Shown piece by piece: positions 17,040 through 26,165 of a stretch of 64,000 nucleotides of DNA; within the stretch, counting starts at the first letter, position 1, and every line of letters starts with the position of its first letter. A model generated the notes under the pieces. That model worked only from the letters and a program-made list of their open reading frames with translations. It was not told where the DNA came from and searched no databases. Source of the DNA: CAYSGL01 sp964520985 (GTDB lineage Bacteria; Pseudomonadota; Alphaproteobacteria; Micavibrionales; Micavibrionaceae); the NCBI GenBank assembly GCA_964520985.1, contig CAZFPB010000003.1, forward strand, positions 124,001-188,000. Reading direction: 5' to 3'. A program made the translations under genes and the position numbers.

Positions 17040-17092
17040 TTTCCTAGAAGCACCACACCGACCACCACAATGTTCGCATTGATTGTTTGCAT
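17024..17092 (-). CDS. Branched-chain amino acid leader peptide
   Basis: A 22-codon frame starting at the ATG at 17092 and ending with TAA at 17024. Eleven of its residues are Ile, Val or Leu: it begins MQTINANIVVVGVVLL and continues with GKALPV. This is the composition of leader peptides that sense charged tRNA-Val, -Leu and -Ile by ribosome stalling. It is followed after 31 bp by the intrinsic terminator and then by ilvB. I see no strong ribosome site upstream. The overlapping 65-residue frame 16914-17111 is a shadow. Confidence 0.85.
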   Translation of the reverse strand: MQTINANIVVVGVVLLGKALPV

Positions 17093-17173
17093 GGTTGGTA
17101 CTATGCCGCAAAAGCCTGAAGGCTGTCCAGATTTTTATTGAAAAATATGTAAAATATTTGTATTTTCACCGCC

Positions 17174-17791
17174 ATGCATCCTCTGGCCGAATTCGAACGT
17201 CTGTTATCCTTGGCTTTTGCCAAGGCGCAAGGCATCCAGATTTCCCGGAAAGTAATTGGGCCGATCGATCTGGTGACGATCGCCACCAAAGAAGATCAAA
17301 GAATTGCCTATTGTACTGTCAAAGCCAATGCCCACGAAGATCATGTGCGTATATGGGATTTAAATGTTCATCTGCAGGCGCAGCGGACGGACTTGAAAGT
17401 CGGCAAAACAATCACGCGGGCGGCCGCCATATGGGCCGAACAACTCGGTAAATCGTCTGTTGCGGCGATGAGCGTATGCGATGACGGACTCAGTTTCTGG
17501 CCATATATGGGAGCGCAACCGGCCAAGCCTGTTATGGAGCGTCTAACGCTGGCCTTTATATCGGTTGCTGCCGTCGTCCCGCCAGATGAAAAAGAAAAGC
17601 TGCAGGCGCTGAATACAATAGCCCTGACGGACAAGAAGGCCGCGTGGTTTGCCATGACAGATAAGGAAAGCCCCTTGCGCGTTTCCCGTCAGACCGTTTC
17701 CACGATCGGCTATGAGCTCTACAAAAACCAGACACTCTATCTTGATTTAAAAGACCCAACCGTGCGCAGCCGGATAGGCCTTGGTGCATAG
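17174..17791 (+). CDS. Hypothetical soluble protein
   Basis: A 205-residue protein without signal peptide or membrane segment, divergent from the ilv leader with an 81 bp AT-rich region between them. The sequence has mixed alpha/beta character (LVTIATKEDQRIAYCTVKANAHEDHVRIWDLNV) and ends at GLGA. Not recognised. An ATG at 17174 was chosen as the first start; there is no clear ribosome site. Codon use resembles its neighbours. Confidence 0.65.
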   Translation: MHPLAEFERLLSLAFAKAQGIQISRKVIGPIDLVTIATKEDQRIAYCTVKANAHEDHVRIWDLNVHLQAQRTDLKVGKTITRAAAIWAEQLGKSSVAAMSVCDDGLSFWPYMGAQPAKPVMERLTLAFISVAAVVPPDEKEKLQALNTIALTDKKAAWFAMTDKESPLRVSRQTVSTIGYELYKNQTLYLDLKDPTVRSRIGLGA

Positions 17792-17852
17792 AAGCCCTTG
17801 CCGATAATTTTGTCTTCTTTTATACAAGAGAAGACATTAATCAGGGGCCATC

Positions 17853-19811
17853 ATGACATACCGTGCCGATATTGACGGGCTTCGCGCTCTAGCGGTGCTG
17901 ATGGTTGTCTTTTTTCATTATGCCGCTATTGACCAGTTCAGTGGATATATTGGCGTCGACATCTTCTTCGTCATCTCCGGATTTTTAATTACGGGCATTA
18001 TCAGCAAAGAGTTAGAGCGAGGCGATTTTTCGATCGGGCGTTTTTATGAGAGACGCATCCGCCGGATCATGCCTGCTCTCAGTGTGGTGCTGGTCACCAG
18101 TATTCTGGCAGCTTTCTGGCTGTTCCTGCCGGCAGAAAATATCGCTTTTGCAAAGAGCCTGATTGGCGCGTCTCTTTTTTCTTCCAATTTTGTCTTCTGG
18201 GCGGAGAAGGGGTATTTCGACATGGAGGCGGAGCTGAAACCTCTGCTGCACACATGGTCGCTCGCTATCGAAGAGCAGTTTTATATCATCTTTCCGCTTT
18301 TGATGATGGCGGGATATCGGTTTTTCCGCCGTCATGTACAAGCGATGGTCGTCGTACTGGGATTGGCATCGTTTCTGTGTAACGTGGCTCTGATCCACTG
18401 CGACATGGCAGGTACGGCATTTTATATGATTGTTGCGCGCGCGTGGGAGTTGATGCTGGGATCCTGGGTCGCGCTCTATAACCCTGCAACGGCGCCACGG
18501 CCAAAAATTCTCTCTGTGTCTCTTTGGGTGGGTGTTTTCTTTATTGCCGCGGCTTTTATCGGAAAAGTTAATCCGAATGACTTTCCCGGGTTATATGCGC
18601 TGTTGCCGACCGTAGGCGCGGCGTTGATTATCTATGCGGGTCAATATCGTCAGGGACATGTGATACAGACGTTCTTGTCATCAAAGCCGATGGTCGGCAT
18701 CGGAAAAATTTCCTACTCACTCTATCTCTGGCATTGGCCGCTTTATGTGTTCGCTTTGTACTACGGACTAGGCGACATCACAGTAGGCTACAAAATCCTG
18801 CTCGCGGGACTGTGTTTTATCCTGGCGTATTTGTCGTGGCGGTTTGTGGAGCAGCCCGCGCGTCATTATCGAGCAATCAACCGGTCTACCTTGTTTGCGC
18901 TAACGGCGATCCTGTCGTTCGCCCTGGCGGGTTGCGGGGTCTACATGCTTTTTCAAAAGGGAATAACGACGGTGCATGATGCCGATATATTGGCTCTGAC
19001 CGATGCCTCTATCGGCTTGGATTTTCCTGATGCAACTATGCCGGAGGCTGACAGGGATTATTCTGTGGCCGTGATGGGCCTAGAGAAAGGTATGGAAAGC
19101 GCGTCAGTGGCCTTATGGGGAGACTCGCATGCAACCGCCATATCCCCGGCTATTCATGAACTCTTGGTGAACTCCGAAAAGACAGGTTTGCTGATCCGTA
19201 ACAATACATGCTTTGTGCTGACAGCGCAGCAGCAAGCTTATCGCGAGAATGATTGTGTTGCCCGCACTGAAGCGGTCATGGAATTTTTGCAATCACATCC
19301 TTCCATCCACACAGTCGTGATTGTCAATCGCTGGGCGGTCCACTTGAATGATCTGCAAAAAAAGATCGGTGAAAAACACAAAATTGATTTGAGTGATTTG
19401 ACACCGGAGCGTCAGCAAGAAATGATTGCCTGGAGAATAAATTCTTTGCAGGGTGTGATTCACGGATTACAGAAGCAAGGAAAAAAAGTTGTTTTCATTG
19501 CTGCTGTGCCGGAAGTCGTTGCGGGATCCGATAATATTCCTTCACTGGCCGCCCGTATCCATCAGCAGAAATTGTCCATTGATCTGCGTCCGACGACCGT
19601 GCAGTTTTTAGAGCATGAAAAATTCATGATGCCGGTTTATATGGCGTTGGAAAAAGAACCGGGCGTGCGCGTAATCTGGCCGCACAAAACGCTATGCGAC
19701 GAAAAGCTGTGCGATATTATGGAGGGCAATCGTCTGCTCTATTATGACGATGATCATTTGTCGACGTATGGCGCGCAAACGCTGACGCCGCTATTCAAGG
19801 GATTATTTTAG
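17853..19811 (+). CDS. OafA-type acyltransferase with C-terminal SGNH domain
   Basis: A 652-residue membrane enzyme that O-acylates surface polysaccharides. The N-terminal acyltransferase-3 domain (about 1-340) begins with YRADIDGLRALAVLMVVFFH and has GVDIFFVISGFLITGII plus about ten helices. A periplasmic SGNH-like domain follows, with LWGDSHATAISP (nucleophile block, near residue 422) and DDDHLSTYGA near the end holding the Asp-His pair. This two-domain layout is the OafA type. Its 3' end overlaps convergent miaA by 9 bp. The target is likely lipopolysaccharide or capsule; acyl specificity is unknown. Confidence 0.9.
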   Translation: MTYRADIDGLRALAVLMVVFFHYAAIDQFSGYIGVDIFFVISGFLITGIISKELERGDFSIGRFYERRIRRIMPALSVVLVTSILAAFWLFLPAENIAFAKSLIGASLFSSNFVFWAEKGYFDMEAELKPLLHTWSLAIEEQFYIIFPLLMMAGYRFFRRHVQAMVVVLGLASFLCNVALIHCDMAGTAFYMIVARAWELMLGSWVALYNPATAPRPKILSVSLWVGVFFIAAAFIGKVNPNDFPGLYALLPTVGAALIIYAGQYRQGHVIQTFLSSKPMVGIGKISYSLYLWHWPLYVFALYYGLGDITVGYKILLAGLCFILAYLSWRFVEQPARHYRAINRSTLFALTAILSFALAGCGVYMLFQKGITTVHDADILALTDASIGLDFPDATMPEADRDYSVAVMGLEKGMESASVALWGDSHATAISPAIHELLVNSEKTGLLIRNNTCFVLTAQQQAYRENDCVARTEAVMEFLQSHPSIHTVVIVNRWAVHLNDLQKKIGEKHKIDLSDLTPERQQEMIAWRINSLQGVIHGLQKQGKKVVFIAAVPEVVAGSDNIPSLAARIHQQKLSIDLRPTTVQFLEHEKFMMPVYMALEKEPGVRVIWPHKTLCDEKLCDIMEGNRLLYYDDDHLSTYGAQTLTPLFKGLF

Positions 19812-20693
19812 AAAGGTTATGTTGGGCGCTGGTTTTACCTGGTGGCGGAACCAGGTGAGCTGACGTTTGGCGTAGCGGCGGGTATCGTTTTTGCCGCGTT
19901 TGATCGCGTCTTCCCTGGAGAGAGCGCCGGCAAGGTATGCGCGCAGCGGTGCAGCGCCGAGCGCGCGATGAATGAGAGCGGCCTCGTTCATCACGGGCCT
20001 GTTATAAAAAGCGCTCACTTCTTCAAGGGCGCCGTTGTCCATCATCCATTCAAAGCGGGCATCGCAGCGTTTATCGAGAAGTGATTTTTCCGGTGTCACC
20101 AGCGTGACGTGGAAGTGCCAATGCGCTGGCGGTTCTTCGCGCGGCATGTCCTGATATGTTGCCAGCGATTGCCCGGTTGCTTCCAGCACTTCATATGCGC
20201 GCACAAGGCGGGCGGTGTGATGAGGGTGGAAACGCTGGGCCATTTGCGGATCGCGCGTTTGCATCATGGCATAGAAAGCATTCGCGCCCAATTCTTCATG
20301 CAGGGCGTTTGTGCGAGCGCGCACTTCATCGGGCACATCGGGGATGGGAGAGAAGCCTTCCAGTAACGCTTTGATATAAAGGCCGGAGCCGCCGGTGATG
20401 ATGGGGGTTTTTTTTGCGCTCAACGTTTCTTCAATGGCTTTGATCGCCATCGTGCGCCAGCGACCGGCCGAACATTTCTCTTCCGGTTGCAAGATGCCAT
20501 AGAGTTTGTGCGGGGCGAACGTTTGTTCTTTGGTTGATGGCTGGGCGGTGAGGATCGGCAGGGCGTCATAAATCTGCATCGAGTCAGCGTTGATGATGAC
20601 GCCGTTAAGTTCCTGCGCTTTGGATAAGGCTAGGGCCGACTTGCCCGAGGCAGTCGGCCCTGCGATAACATGAATGATCGACTGATCGCTCAA
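19803..20693 (-). CDS. miaA: tRNA dimethylallyltransferase
   Basis: Transfers a dimethylallyl group to A37 of tRNAs reading UNN codons. 296 residues. The P-loop GPTASGKS is at 12-19, followed by INADSMQIYDALPILTAQPS, GGSGLYIKALLEG and the C-terminal DTRRYAKRQLTWFRHQ motif typical of MiaA. It lies 3 bp downstream of degP on the same strand, so the two may be co-transcribed. Confidence 0.97.
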   Translation of the reverse strand: MSDQSIIHVIAGPTASGKSALALSKAQELNGVIINADSMQIYDALPILTAQPSTKEQTFAPHKLYGILQPEEKCSAGRWRTMAIKAIEETLSAKKTPIITGGSGLYIKALLEGFSPIPDVPDEVRARTNALHEELGANAFYAMMQTRDPQMAQRFHPHHTARLVRAYEVLEATGQSLATYQDMPREEPPAHWHFHVTLVTPEKSLLDKRCDARFEWMMDNGALEEVSAFYNRPVMNEAALIHRALGAAPLRAYLAGALSREDAIKRGKNDTRRYAKRQLTWFRHQVKPAPNITFLK

Positions 20694-20696
20694 GAG

Positions 20697-22337
20697 TTAC
20701 GGTGTCTTTTTCGCAGGTTTTTCTTCTTTATCCGTTTTGTCGGCTTTAACCGGCTTCTCCAGTTTCAGCGCAACGAAGCGGACATCGCCTTCGCGGTTGA
20801 CCAACACCAGCACGTTGGTGCGCTTGTCTTTGACCGCTTTCTCGAAGATCGCTTTGGCTTCATCCGTTGTACCGACAGGCGTCTGGTTGATTTCGACGAT
20901 AACGTCGCCCTCACCCAAGCCTTTTTCCGACGCTTCGCTGCCATGCGTAGTACCCAGCACCAGCACGCCTTTGACATCTTCCGGCACGCCGTATGAGTCG
21001 CGATCGGCATTGGTCAGTTCGGTCATCTCGAGACCAACTGTGTCAATCGTCGTGGATTTACGTTCTTCGGGTTTCAGCTGTTCAGGCATATCATTGCCAG
21101 CAAGCAGGCCATCTTCTTCGGCTTTCTCAAGTTCGCCCACCGCAACTTTGGTGGTGCGCTCTTTGCCGTCGCGCCAGTATTTCAGCGGTACGGATTTACC
21201 GATCGGCGTTTCGGCAACGACGCGTGGCAGTTCGCGCATCTCCTTGATCGGGCGACCATTGAATTCGGTAATAATGTCGCCTGGTTTCAGATCGGTGCCT
21301 TCCGCAGGTCCGCCTTCGGTGATCGAAGCGACCAGTGCGCCATGCGCGGTTTTCAGGCCAAGGCTTTCGGCGATGTCATCGGTGACGCTTTGAATGCGCA
21401 CACCCAGCCAGCCACGACGGGTCTTGCCGAATTCAACCAGTTGATCGACAACCGGCTTGGCAAGGTTTGAGGGAATGGCAAAGCCAATCCCGACCGAACC
21501 GCCCGATGGCGAGAAGATCGCGGTGTTGATGCCGATGACTTCGCCTTTGAGGTTGAACATCGGACCTCCGGAGTTGCCGCGGTTGATCGAGGCATCGGTC
21601 TGGATGAAGTCATCATACGGACCGGCGTTAATATCGCGCTGGCGCGCCGAAACGATCCCGGCGGTTACTGTGCCGCCAAGGCCGAACGGATTGCCGATGG
21701 CAAGGATCCAGTCGCCAACGCGCATCACATCGGAATCGCCGAATTTCACGGCCGTCAGTTTGATGTCGGATTTTACTTTCAGAACGGCGAGATCGGTTTT
21801 GTCATCGGAGCCGACAACTTCGGCGTCGAGCGTGACATCATCATGGAAGGTCACACGGACTTCGGAGGCGTCCTTAATAACGTGGTTATTGGTGATGATC
21901 AGGCCTTTTTCTGCATCGACAACGAAGCCGGAACCGAGCGAGGCCGGTGGCAGAGCCGGCATTTCCTGTGCGCCGCCGCCTTGACCGCCATGCTGATTAA
22001 AGAATTCATTGAAGAGGTCTTCAAAGGGGGAGCCAGGCGGGAATTGCGGCATCGGGATGCCTTCGGGCATGCCGGGAACAGTAGGAGCGGTTTCCGGTGT
22101 TTCGACTTTCTGGGTCGAGGAAATATTGACGACGGCTGGAAGCAGGCTTTCAGCCAGATCGGCGAAACTTTCCGGTGCATCGCGCATCGGTTTGACGTCG
22201 GCGGTGTCTTTTTCGCTGATGGTTTCGGTTTCTTCGGCCTTTTTCTTGCCGAAAGGGAAGAGTTGAGCGTCTGCGGCCGCCATACCACCAAAGAACAGGG
22301 TCGTGGCGAGAAGGGTGGCAATTATCGTGCGTGTCAT
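20697..22337 (-). CDS. degP: Periplasmic serine protease, DegP/HtrA type
   Basis: A periplasmic protease and chaperone that degrades misfolded envelope proteins. 546 residues with signal peptide (cleavage near MAAADA), an acidic linker, a trypsin-like domain with catalytic His152 (TNNHVIK), Asp182 (KTDLAVLK) and Ser256 (GNSGGP), then two PDZ domains (about 300-390 and 430-520). A Pro/Gly-rich insertion with HGGQGGG at 116-122 lies in the LA loop region. The C-terminal 20 residues are Lys-rich. The order miaA-degP is the reverse of transcription. Confidence 0.95.
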   Translation of the reverse strand: MTRTIIATLLATTLFFGGMAAADAQLFPFGKKKAEETETISEKDTADVKPMRDAPESFADLAESLLPAVVNISSTQKVETPETAPTVPGMPEGIPMPQFPPGSPFEDLFNEFFNQHGGQGGGAQEMPALPPASLGSGFVVDAEKGLIITNNHVIKDASEVRVTFHDDVTLDAEVVGSDDKTDLAVLKVKSDIKLTAVKFGDSDVMRVGDWILAIGNPFGLGGTVTAGIVSARQRDINAGPYDDFIQTDASINRGNSGGPMFNLKGEVIGINTAIFSPSGGSVGIGFAIPSNLAKPVVDQLVEFGKTRRGWLGVRIQSVTDDIAESLGLKTAHGALVASITEGGPAEGTDLKPGDIITEFNGRPIKEMRELPRVVAETPIGKSVPLKYWRDGKERTTKVAVGELEKAEEDGLLAGNDMPEQLKPEERKSTTIDTVGLEMTELTNADRDSYGVPEDVKGVLVLGTTHGSEASEKGLGEGDVIVEINQTPVGTTDEAKAIFEKAVKDKRTNVLVLVNREGDVRFVALKLEKPVKADKTDKEEKPAKKTP

Positions 22338-22499
22338 GGAAATCCCTTATAATTGAATGGTCTTAAGGTAGAAGTCTTTAGGGGTCCCGTCAACGGCAGC
22401 GTTGGGGCGTTTTTGTGGCAAACTGGGAGGCCAGTGTTCCTTTTGCGGACAGAATGATATAGAATCAATACATCTCGAAGGGCTGCAAATCGCCGTTTT

Positions 22500-22520
22500 T
22501 TATCCTTATGTTAATTATTA
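22500..22520 (+). promoter_or_regulatory. Conserved upstream box of fibre gene 1
   Basis: The stretch TTATCCTTATGTTAATTATT recurs, with few changes, before all three fibre genes (also near 26075 and 29780), and always ends 21-22 bases before the conserved hairpin. It is AT-rich and may contain the promoter -10 region. Conservation and spacing are seen; the promoter role is inferred. Confidence 0.5.
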
Positions 22521-22540
22521 CGTACGACAATTGAATATGG

Positions 22541-22576
22541 GACATAGGTAAATGCGCCTGTAAGGCGCCCGATGTC
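22541..22576 (+). promoter_or_regulatory. Conserved 5'-UTR hairpin of fibre gene 1
   Basis: Outer arms GACAT and ATGTC enclose an inner hairpin GCGCC-TGTAA-GGCGC. It ends 13 bases before the chosen ATG, just upstream of the GGGGGA ribosome site. The same structure stands before the other two fibre genes with compensating changes, which points to a folded RNA leader. I could not match it to a known riboswitch class. Confidence 0.6.
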
Positions 22577-22589
22577 GATGGGGGAATTT

Positions 22590-25500
22590 ATGGGCCGGCA
22601 CAATCTTTACGGATCTGCCACCTTACGTCAGTCAGGTAACGTTTTCTTCGCGCTGTTCGGGGCCGTAGGCCTTGTCGGCGTCTTAGGTGCGTCGGCGATG
22701 ACCATCATGAAAGGCCCGGTGCGGGCCATGCAGAACGTTACCCAGAAAACCGTGGCGGAAAACCAGATGATTGCAGGCGGACGCCTCTCTTTGGTGGGCG
22801 CTGGCCAGCAGGCACAGGGCGGTGATTGCGATGGTGACGGCTACATTGAGCCTGTGCCATGGGTGACCAATGGAACAGGGACTGCGCCGGTTGGCGGCGG
22901 ATTTATTCCGGCGACGCTGGGTGCGGCGCGTCAGGATCCGTGGGGTAATACATACGGGTACTGCATCTGGGATCATGGGACGAAAATTGATGATGCCACC
23001 TGCGGCGGCGCATCGCAGCTGCGTCTACGCGGCACGTCTGCCGGAGAAGATAAAGTGGCGATTGCCATTATTTCATCGGGCGCTAACCGTACCTTCGAGA
23101 CATCGTGTAATGATGATCCAACCTATATTACGCGCGTGGCGAACAGCGATGACGTGATCATGGAATACACCTATGCAGAATCGAGCTCGCTGTCAGGTGG
23201 TTTGTGGAATATCAAGACGGGCGCGCCCCAAGTAGCGGAAATTGCCAAGAACCTGGAAGTCAAAAACGCGGGCGGCGATGTGGTGTTTGGCGTGGATTCC
23301 ACGACCGACACAACCAAGCCCTCGATCAAGGTCGATTTTGTGCAGAAGCTCACTCCGGCGAAAAAGGGCGTGGAGTTTCTTTCCAACATCGTTCAGGGCG
23401 CGACGTGGCTCTCTGGTGATGGTGACAATGAAGGGGTCTTTGTTGCGAGCAATGGATATGTCGGGATTAATGAAGGCGCACCAGCCCATGGGCTGACCAT
23501 AAAAGGCACGGGCGGCGCCAATGATGATACAGTTTCCTACAGCTACGGTAACACTTCGAATGCGTCCGTCATACGCGGGTACAAAGCGCGCGGGACAGAA
23601 GCGGCAAGAACAACGCCGCTGGCAAATGATTATTTCATGACATATGGCGCGAACGGATGGGATGGGTCTGCCTGGCAAACTGCCGGCGATATCCATACGC
23701 GCGCTTTCACCGATTGGGCGACGGAAGAAAGTTCTTACATGCAGTTCAACACGCGCGTTGCCGGTACAACGGCCGAGCGCATGCGCATTCATGGGAACGG
23801 AAATGTCGGTATAGGCAATAATGTGCCATCGCAATTGCTGACGGTGGGGTATGGGTTGAGTGGCACCGGCACAGACACGGATATGATCGAGGTGCGCAGT
23901 CGCGGCCATTCAGGCATTTCTATTCTTGGCGATTACGGTAACCTGAGCGGTGAAACCGGCGGCGCGTTCTTGCGCTTGTCGATTGATGCGAACACGGCCG
24001 TGACCAGCAACTGGGGCGGATTCTTGAGCGCGGTGCAGAACGCCGGCGAAGATGGTACGGGCGGCACCTATACCGATACGATTGGTAATTCGATCCTGCT
24101 CGGCACCAAAGGTGCGATGCCCCTGCAACTGGGGACAGCTGGCAGTGTTACCATGACAGTGACGACGGACAACAAGGTCGGACTTGGCACGACAGTGCCC
24201 TCCGTACCGCTGCATCTCAATTATAACAACGATATTACCGCGATTGGTACGGGCGGTAGTTTCATGATCGGGACGGTTGGCGGCGGTAATTTTATCATGG
24301 ATAACAATGAGCTGCAGGTGCGCAGTGGCTTAACTGACCCAGCAACGATGCTGCTGCAGAACTTTGGGGGTAATCTGACGATAGGTCCGACTGGCTCCAG
24401 CCGATTCTACTACATGGCGGACACTGGAAATGTGAGTATAGGCGGTCTCGTACCCACGCAAAAACTGCATGTCAATGGTAATGCCATCGTCACAGGCAAT
24501 GTTGGTATGGGCGGATTTTTGAGTGAAAGCCCAACAGGCGCGTACGGCCTGACATTTTTTACAGGCGGCGCCATGGCGCATGATGTATCGAGTGCGACTT
24601 ATGATGTCTGGCTGCAAGGCAGTACGACAACCAACGTATCCGGCACGGAAAGAAATCTGGCAGTGCTCGGTCGCAACTCAAACGATACGCTTTATCTGAA
24701 CTATGCCAGCGAATATGGCGGCGGCACCATTATTGGCGGCCCCGTGACAATCCAAGGAGATATTACAGCGACTGGCAGCGGTCTTGGCGACAACCTCGGT
24801 AACCACATCGCCACCAAGGCGCTGGCGATGGGCAGCTTTAAAATTACCGGTCTCGCCACACCAACTGCCGCCTCCGATGCAGCGACTAAAGCCTATGTCG
24901 ACAGTGTATCTGGTCTGCAAACATCCGATGCTGACTTGCGTTACTTGCGCCTCACTGGCGGAACGTTAACGGGGAACTTGTGGTTTACCAGCGGGGCTAC
25001 GCGTTATCTTGGAACGACAGACGCGTTCTCCCTCGTCCTGCGTACGAACAACGTGAACGCGCTGACTATCAACAGCGCGCAGAATGCCACCTTCGCTGGC
25101 GCCGTCACGGTCGGTGGGACGCTGGCTGTTGCAGACAATGCAATCACCAGTAGCGCCGGAACAATCCGCGATGCGAACGGCGGCTGGGTGCGTACCTACA
25201 ATGACACTGGCTGGTATAATGGTACACATGCCGGCGGCTGGTATATGACCGATACGAGTTGGGTCAAGTCATACAACAATAAGGGCGTTTATACAGGCGG
25301 TAACATGCGCGCAGATGGCCAGTTCCAGGGAGACGTCGGGGACGCTGTAACCGCTCCCTCTTTCTCTTTCAGCAGCGATCCTAATACAGGTATGTGGCAT
25401 CCAGGAACTGATGTTGCCGGTATTACGGCTGGTGGGCAGGAGAGTATCCGCTTCTATCCGACCTATATTCACGCGATGAGCAACCAGATCAAGAACCTGG

Positions 25501-25964
25501 CAGCACCAACATCGGCGAATGATGCCACGACGAAGGCCTATGTCGATTCCAAGGTCGCCGGTTCAACGAATTACATTGTCCAGGGTACCTGCACGGCTGA
25601 GAACGATAACAATGGATGCACTGTCACGGTAAGCTGCACAAGCCGCGACATTGCTATCGCCAGCCGGTCATCGTGGGACCTCGAAAGCAGTGGCGGTCCG
25701 ACTTATGCTGAAGCGCAGGCCTTACAATGGAACCAGTATCAGCTGTCCAAGACAGATAGCGATACACCGAGCGCCGGTATGACCATAGGTGGTTTGAGTT
25801 TCGATCCCTACGCATCATCCGGGACCAAGAGTGTGATTGGCGACTATGGTTCAGGCAAGCCGTTTGGCGGCCGGAGTGTGACCTTCAGATGCTATGAATC
25901 GGATAGTAACGGGGGAGATTGCCACATCAAGGCCGAAGTTCTCTGTATGGCGGTCAATAATTAA
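22590..25964 (+). CDS. Giant pilin-headed tail-fibre-like protein 1
   Basis: A 1124-residue protein started at the ATG with GGGGGA upstream; two earlier in-frame ATGs overlap the conserved hairpin. The anchor is QSGN (14-17) followed by a membrane helix (to about 39). The head (about 40-220) has a Ca-loop-like DCDGDGYIE at 79-87, DPWGNTYGYC from 116 and SSGANRTFET...DDVIMEY, a pattern like GspG-type pseudopilins. The shaft contains fibre modules (AERMRIHGNGNVGIGN, two DAATKAYVD-type repeats, one NTGMW repeat). The last 120 residues form a six-cysteine domain ending LCMAVNN. No S74 chaperone. Probably a surface or secreted adhesin; family not recognised as a whole. Confidence 0.75.
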   Translation: MGRHNLYGSATLRQSGNVFFALFGAVGLVGVLGASAMTIMKGPVRAMQNVTQKTVAENQMIAGGRLSLVGAGQQAQGGDCDGDGYIEPVPWVTNGTGTAPVGGGFIPATLGAARQDPWGNTYGYCIWDHGTKIDDATCGGASQLRLRGTSAGEDKVAIAIISSGANRTFETSCNDDPTYITRVANSDDVIMEYTYAESSSLSGGLWNIKTGAPQVAEIAKNLEVKNAGGDVVFGVDSTTDTTKPSIKVDFVQKLTPAKKGVEFLSNIVQGATWLSGDGDNEGVFVASNGYVGINEGAPAHGLTIKGTGGANDDTVSYSYGNTSNASVIRGYKARGTEAARTTPLANDYFMTYGANGWDGSAWQTAGDIHTRAFTDWATEESSYMQFNTRVAGTTAERMRIHGNGNVGIGNNVPSQLLTVGYGLSGTGTDTDMIEVRSRGHSGISILGDYGNLSGETGGAFLRLSIDANTAVTSNWGGFLSAVQNAGEDGTGGTYTDTIGNSILLGTKGAMPLQLGTAGSVTMTVTTDNKVGLGTTVPSVPLHLNYNNDITAIGTGGSFMIGTVGGGNFIMDNNELQVRSGLTDPATMLLQNFGGNLTIGPTGSSRFYYMADTGNVSIGGLVPTQKLHVNGNAIVTGNVGMGGFLSESPTGAYGLTFFTGGAMAHDVSSATYDVWLQGSTTTNVSGTERNLAVLGRNSNDTLYLNYASEYGGGTIIGGPVTIQGDITATGSGLGDNLGNHIATKALAMGSFKITGLATPTAASDAATKAYVDSVSGLQTSDADLRYLRLTGGTLTGNLWFTSGATRYLGTTDAFSLVLRTNNVNALTINSAQNATFAGAVTVGGTLAVADNAITSSAGTIRDANGGWVRTYNDTGWYNGTHAGGWYMTDTSWVKSYNNKGVYTGGNMRADGQFQGDVGDAVTAPSFSFSSDPNTGMWHPGTDVAGITAGGQESIRFYPTYIHAMSNQIKNLAAPTSANDATTKAYVDSKVAGSTNYIVQGTCTAENDNNGCTVTVSCTSRDIAIASRSSWDLESSGGPTYAEAQALQWNQYQLSKTDSDTPSAGMTIGGLSFDPYASSGTKSVIGDYGSGKPFGGRSVTFRCYESDSNGGDCHIKAEVLCMAVNN
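24147..24331 (+). repeat. Near-identical 185 bp block shared with fibre gene 2
   Basis: This block of fibre gene 1 matches 27726-27910 of fibre gene 2 without gaps, with about eight differences counted by eye. It encodes the segment from VTMTVTTDNKVGLGT to NNELQVRSGL. Identity here is higher than in the flanking shaft, which suggests recent duplication or gene conversion. Confidence 0.8.
24780..24903 (+). repeat. Shaft module copy shared with fibre genes 2 and 3
   Basis: Encodes GLGDNLGNHIATKALAMGSF through KAYVD. A nearly identical DNA copy lies at about 28392-28512 in fibre gene 2, and a diverged copy near 31905-32015 in fibre gene 3. Confidence 0.75.
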
Positions 25965-26074
25965 TCCAAATAAGCTATGTTAAGGCGTTTTTGGGGTAAA
26001 ATCGTCGTGTATCTTCCTTAAAATCAATAAATAGGCTAGAATCACCGTCTCTTACAGGGCCGATCATGCCCTAA

Positions 26075-26095
26075 TTATCCTGATGTTAATAATTT
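26075..26095 (+). promoter_or_regulatory. Conserved upstream box of fibre gene 2
   Basis: TTATCCTGATGTTAATAATT, differing from the gene 1 copy at three or four positions and placed at the same distance from its hairpin. Suggests that fibre gene 2 has its own promoter. Confidence 0.5.
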
Positions 26096-26116
26096 AGTAT
26101 CACCATTAAAAGTGGA

Positions 26117-26149
26117 GACATGTATAGCGCCGTTCGGGTTCTTCATGTC
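26117..26149 (+). promoter_or_regulatory. Conserved 5'-UTR hairpin of fibre gene 2
   Basis: Outer arms GACATG and CATGTC pair six bases. The inner loop differs from genes 1 and 3 and is weaker (CC-GTTC-GG). It ends 16 bases before the ATG, upstream of GGGGA. The arms gained a compensated G-C pair relative to gene 1. Confidence 0.55.
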
Positions 26150-26165
26150 TGTTGGGGAATATTAC

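Noticed and set aside
16914..17111. A 65-codon reverse frame over the ilv leader.
   Set aside because: It runs through the terminator and into the promoter region; the shorter Val/Leu/Ile-rich frame explains the region better.
20737..21393. A 218-codon forward frame opposite degP.
   Set aside because: Ser/Thr/Pro-rich mirror of the degP coding strand, without start signals; DegP is unambiguous.
22541..22576. Fibre leader hairpin as a cyclic-di-GMP (GEMM) or SAM-type riboswitch.
   Set aside because: The consensus elements of those classes are not present; only the hairpin itself is conserved.
26056..26072. Hairpin AGGGC-CGATCAT-GCCCT between fibre genes 1 and 2 as a terminator.
   Set aside because: The stem is only five pairs and no T run follows.
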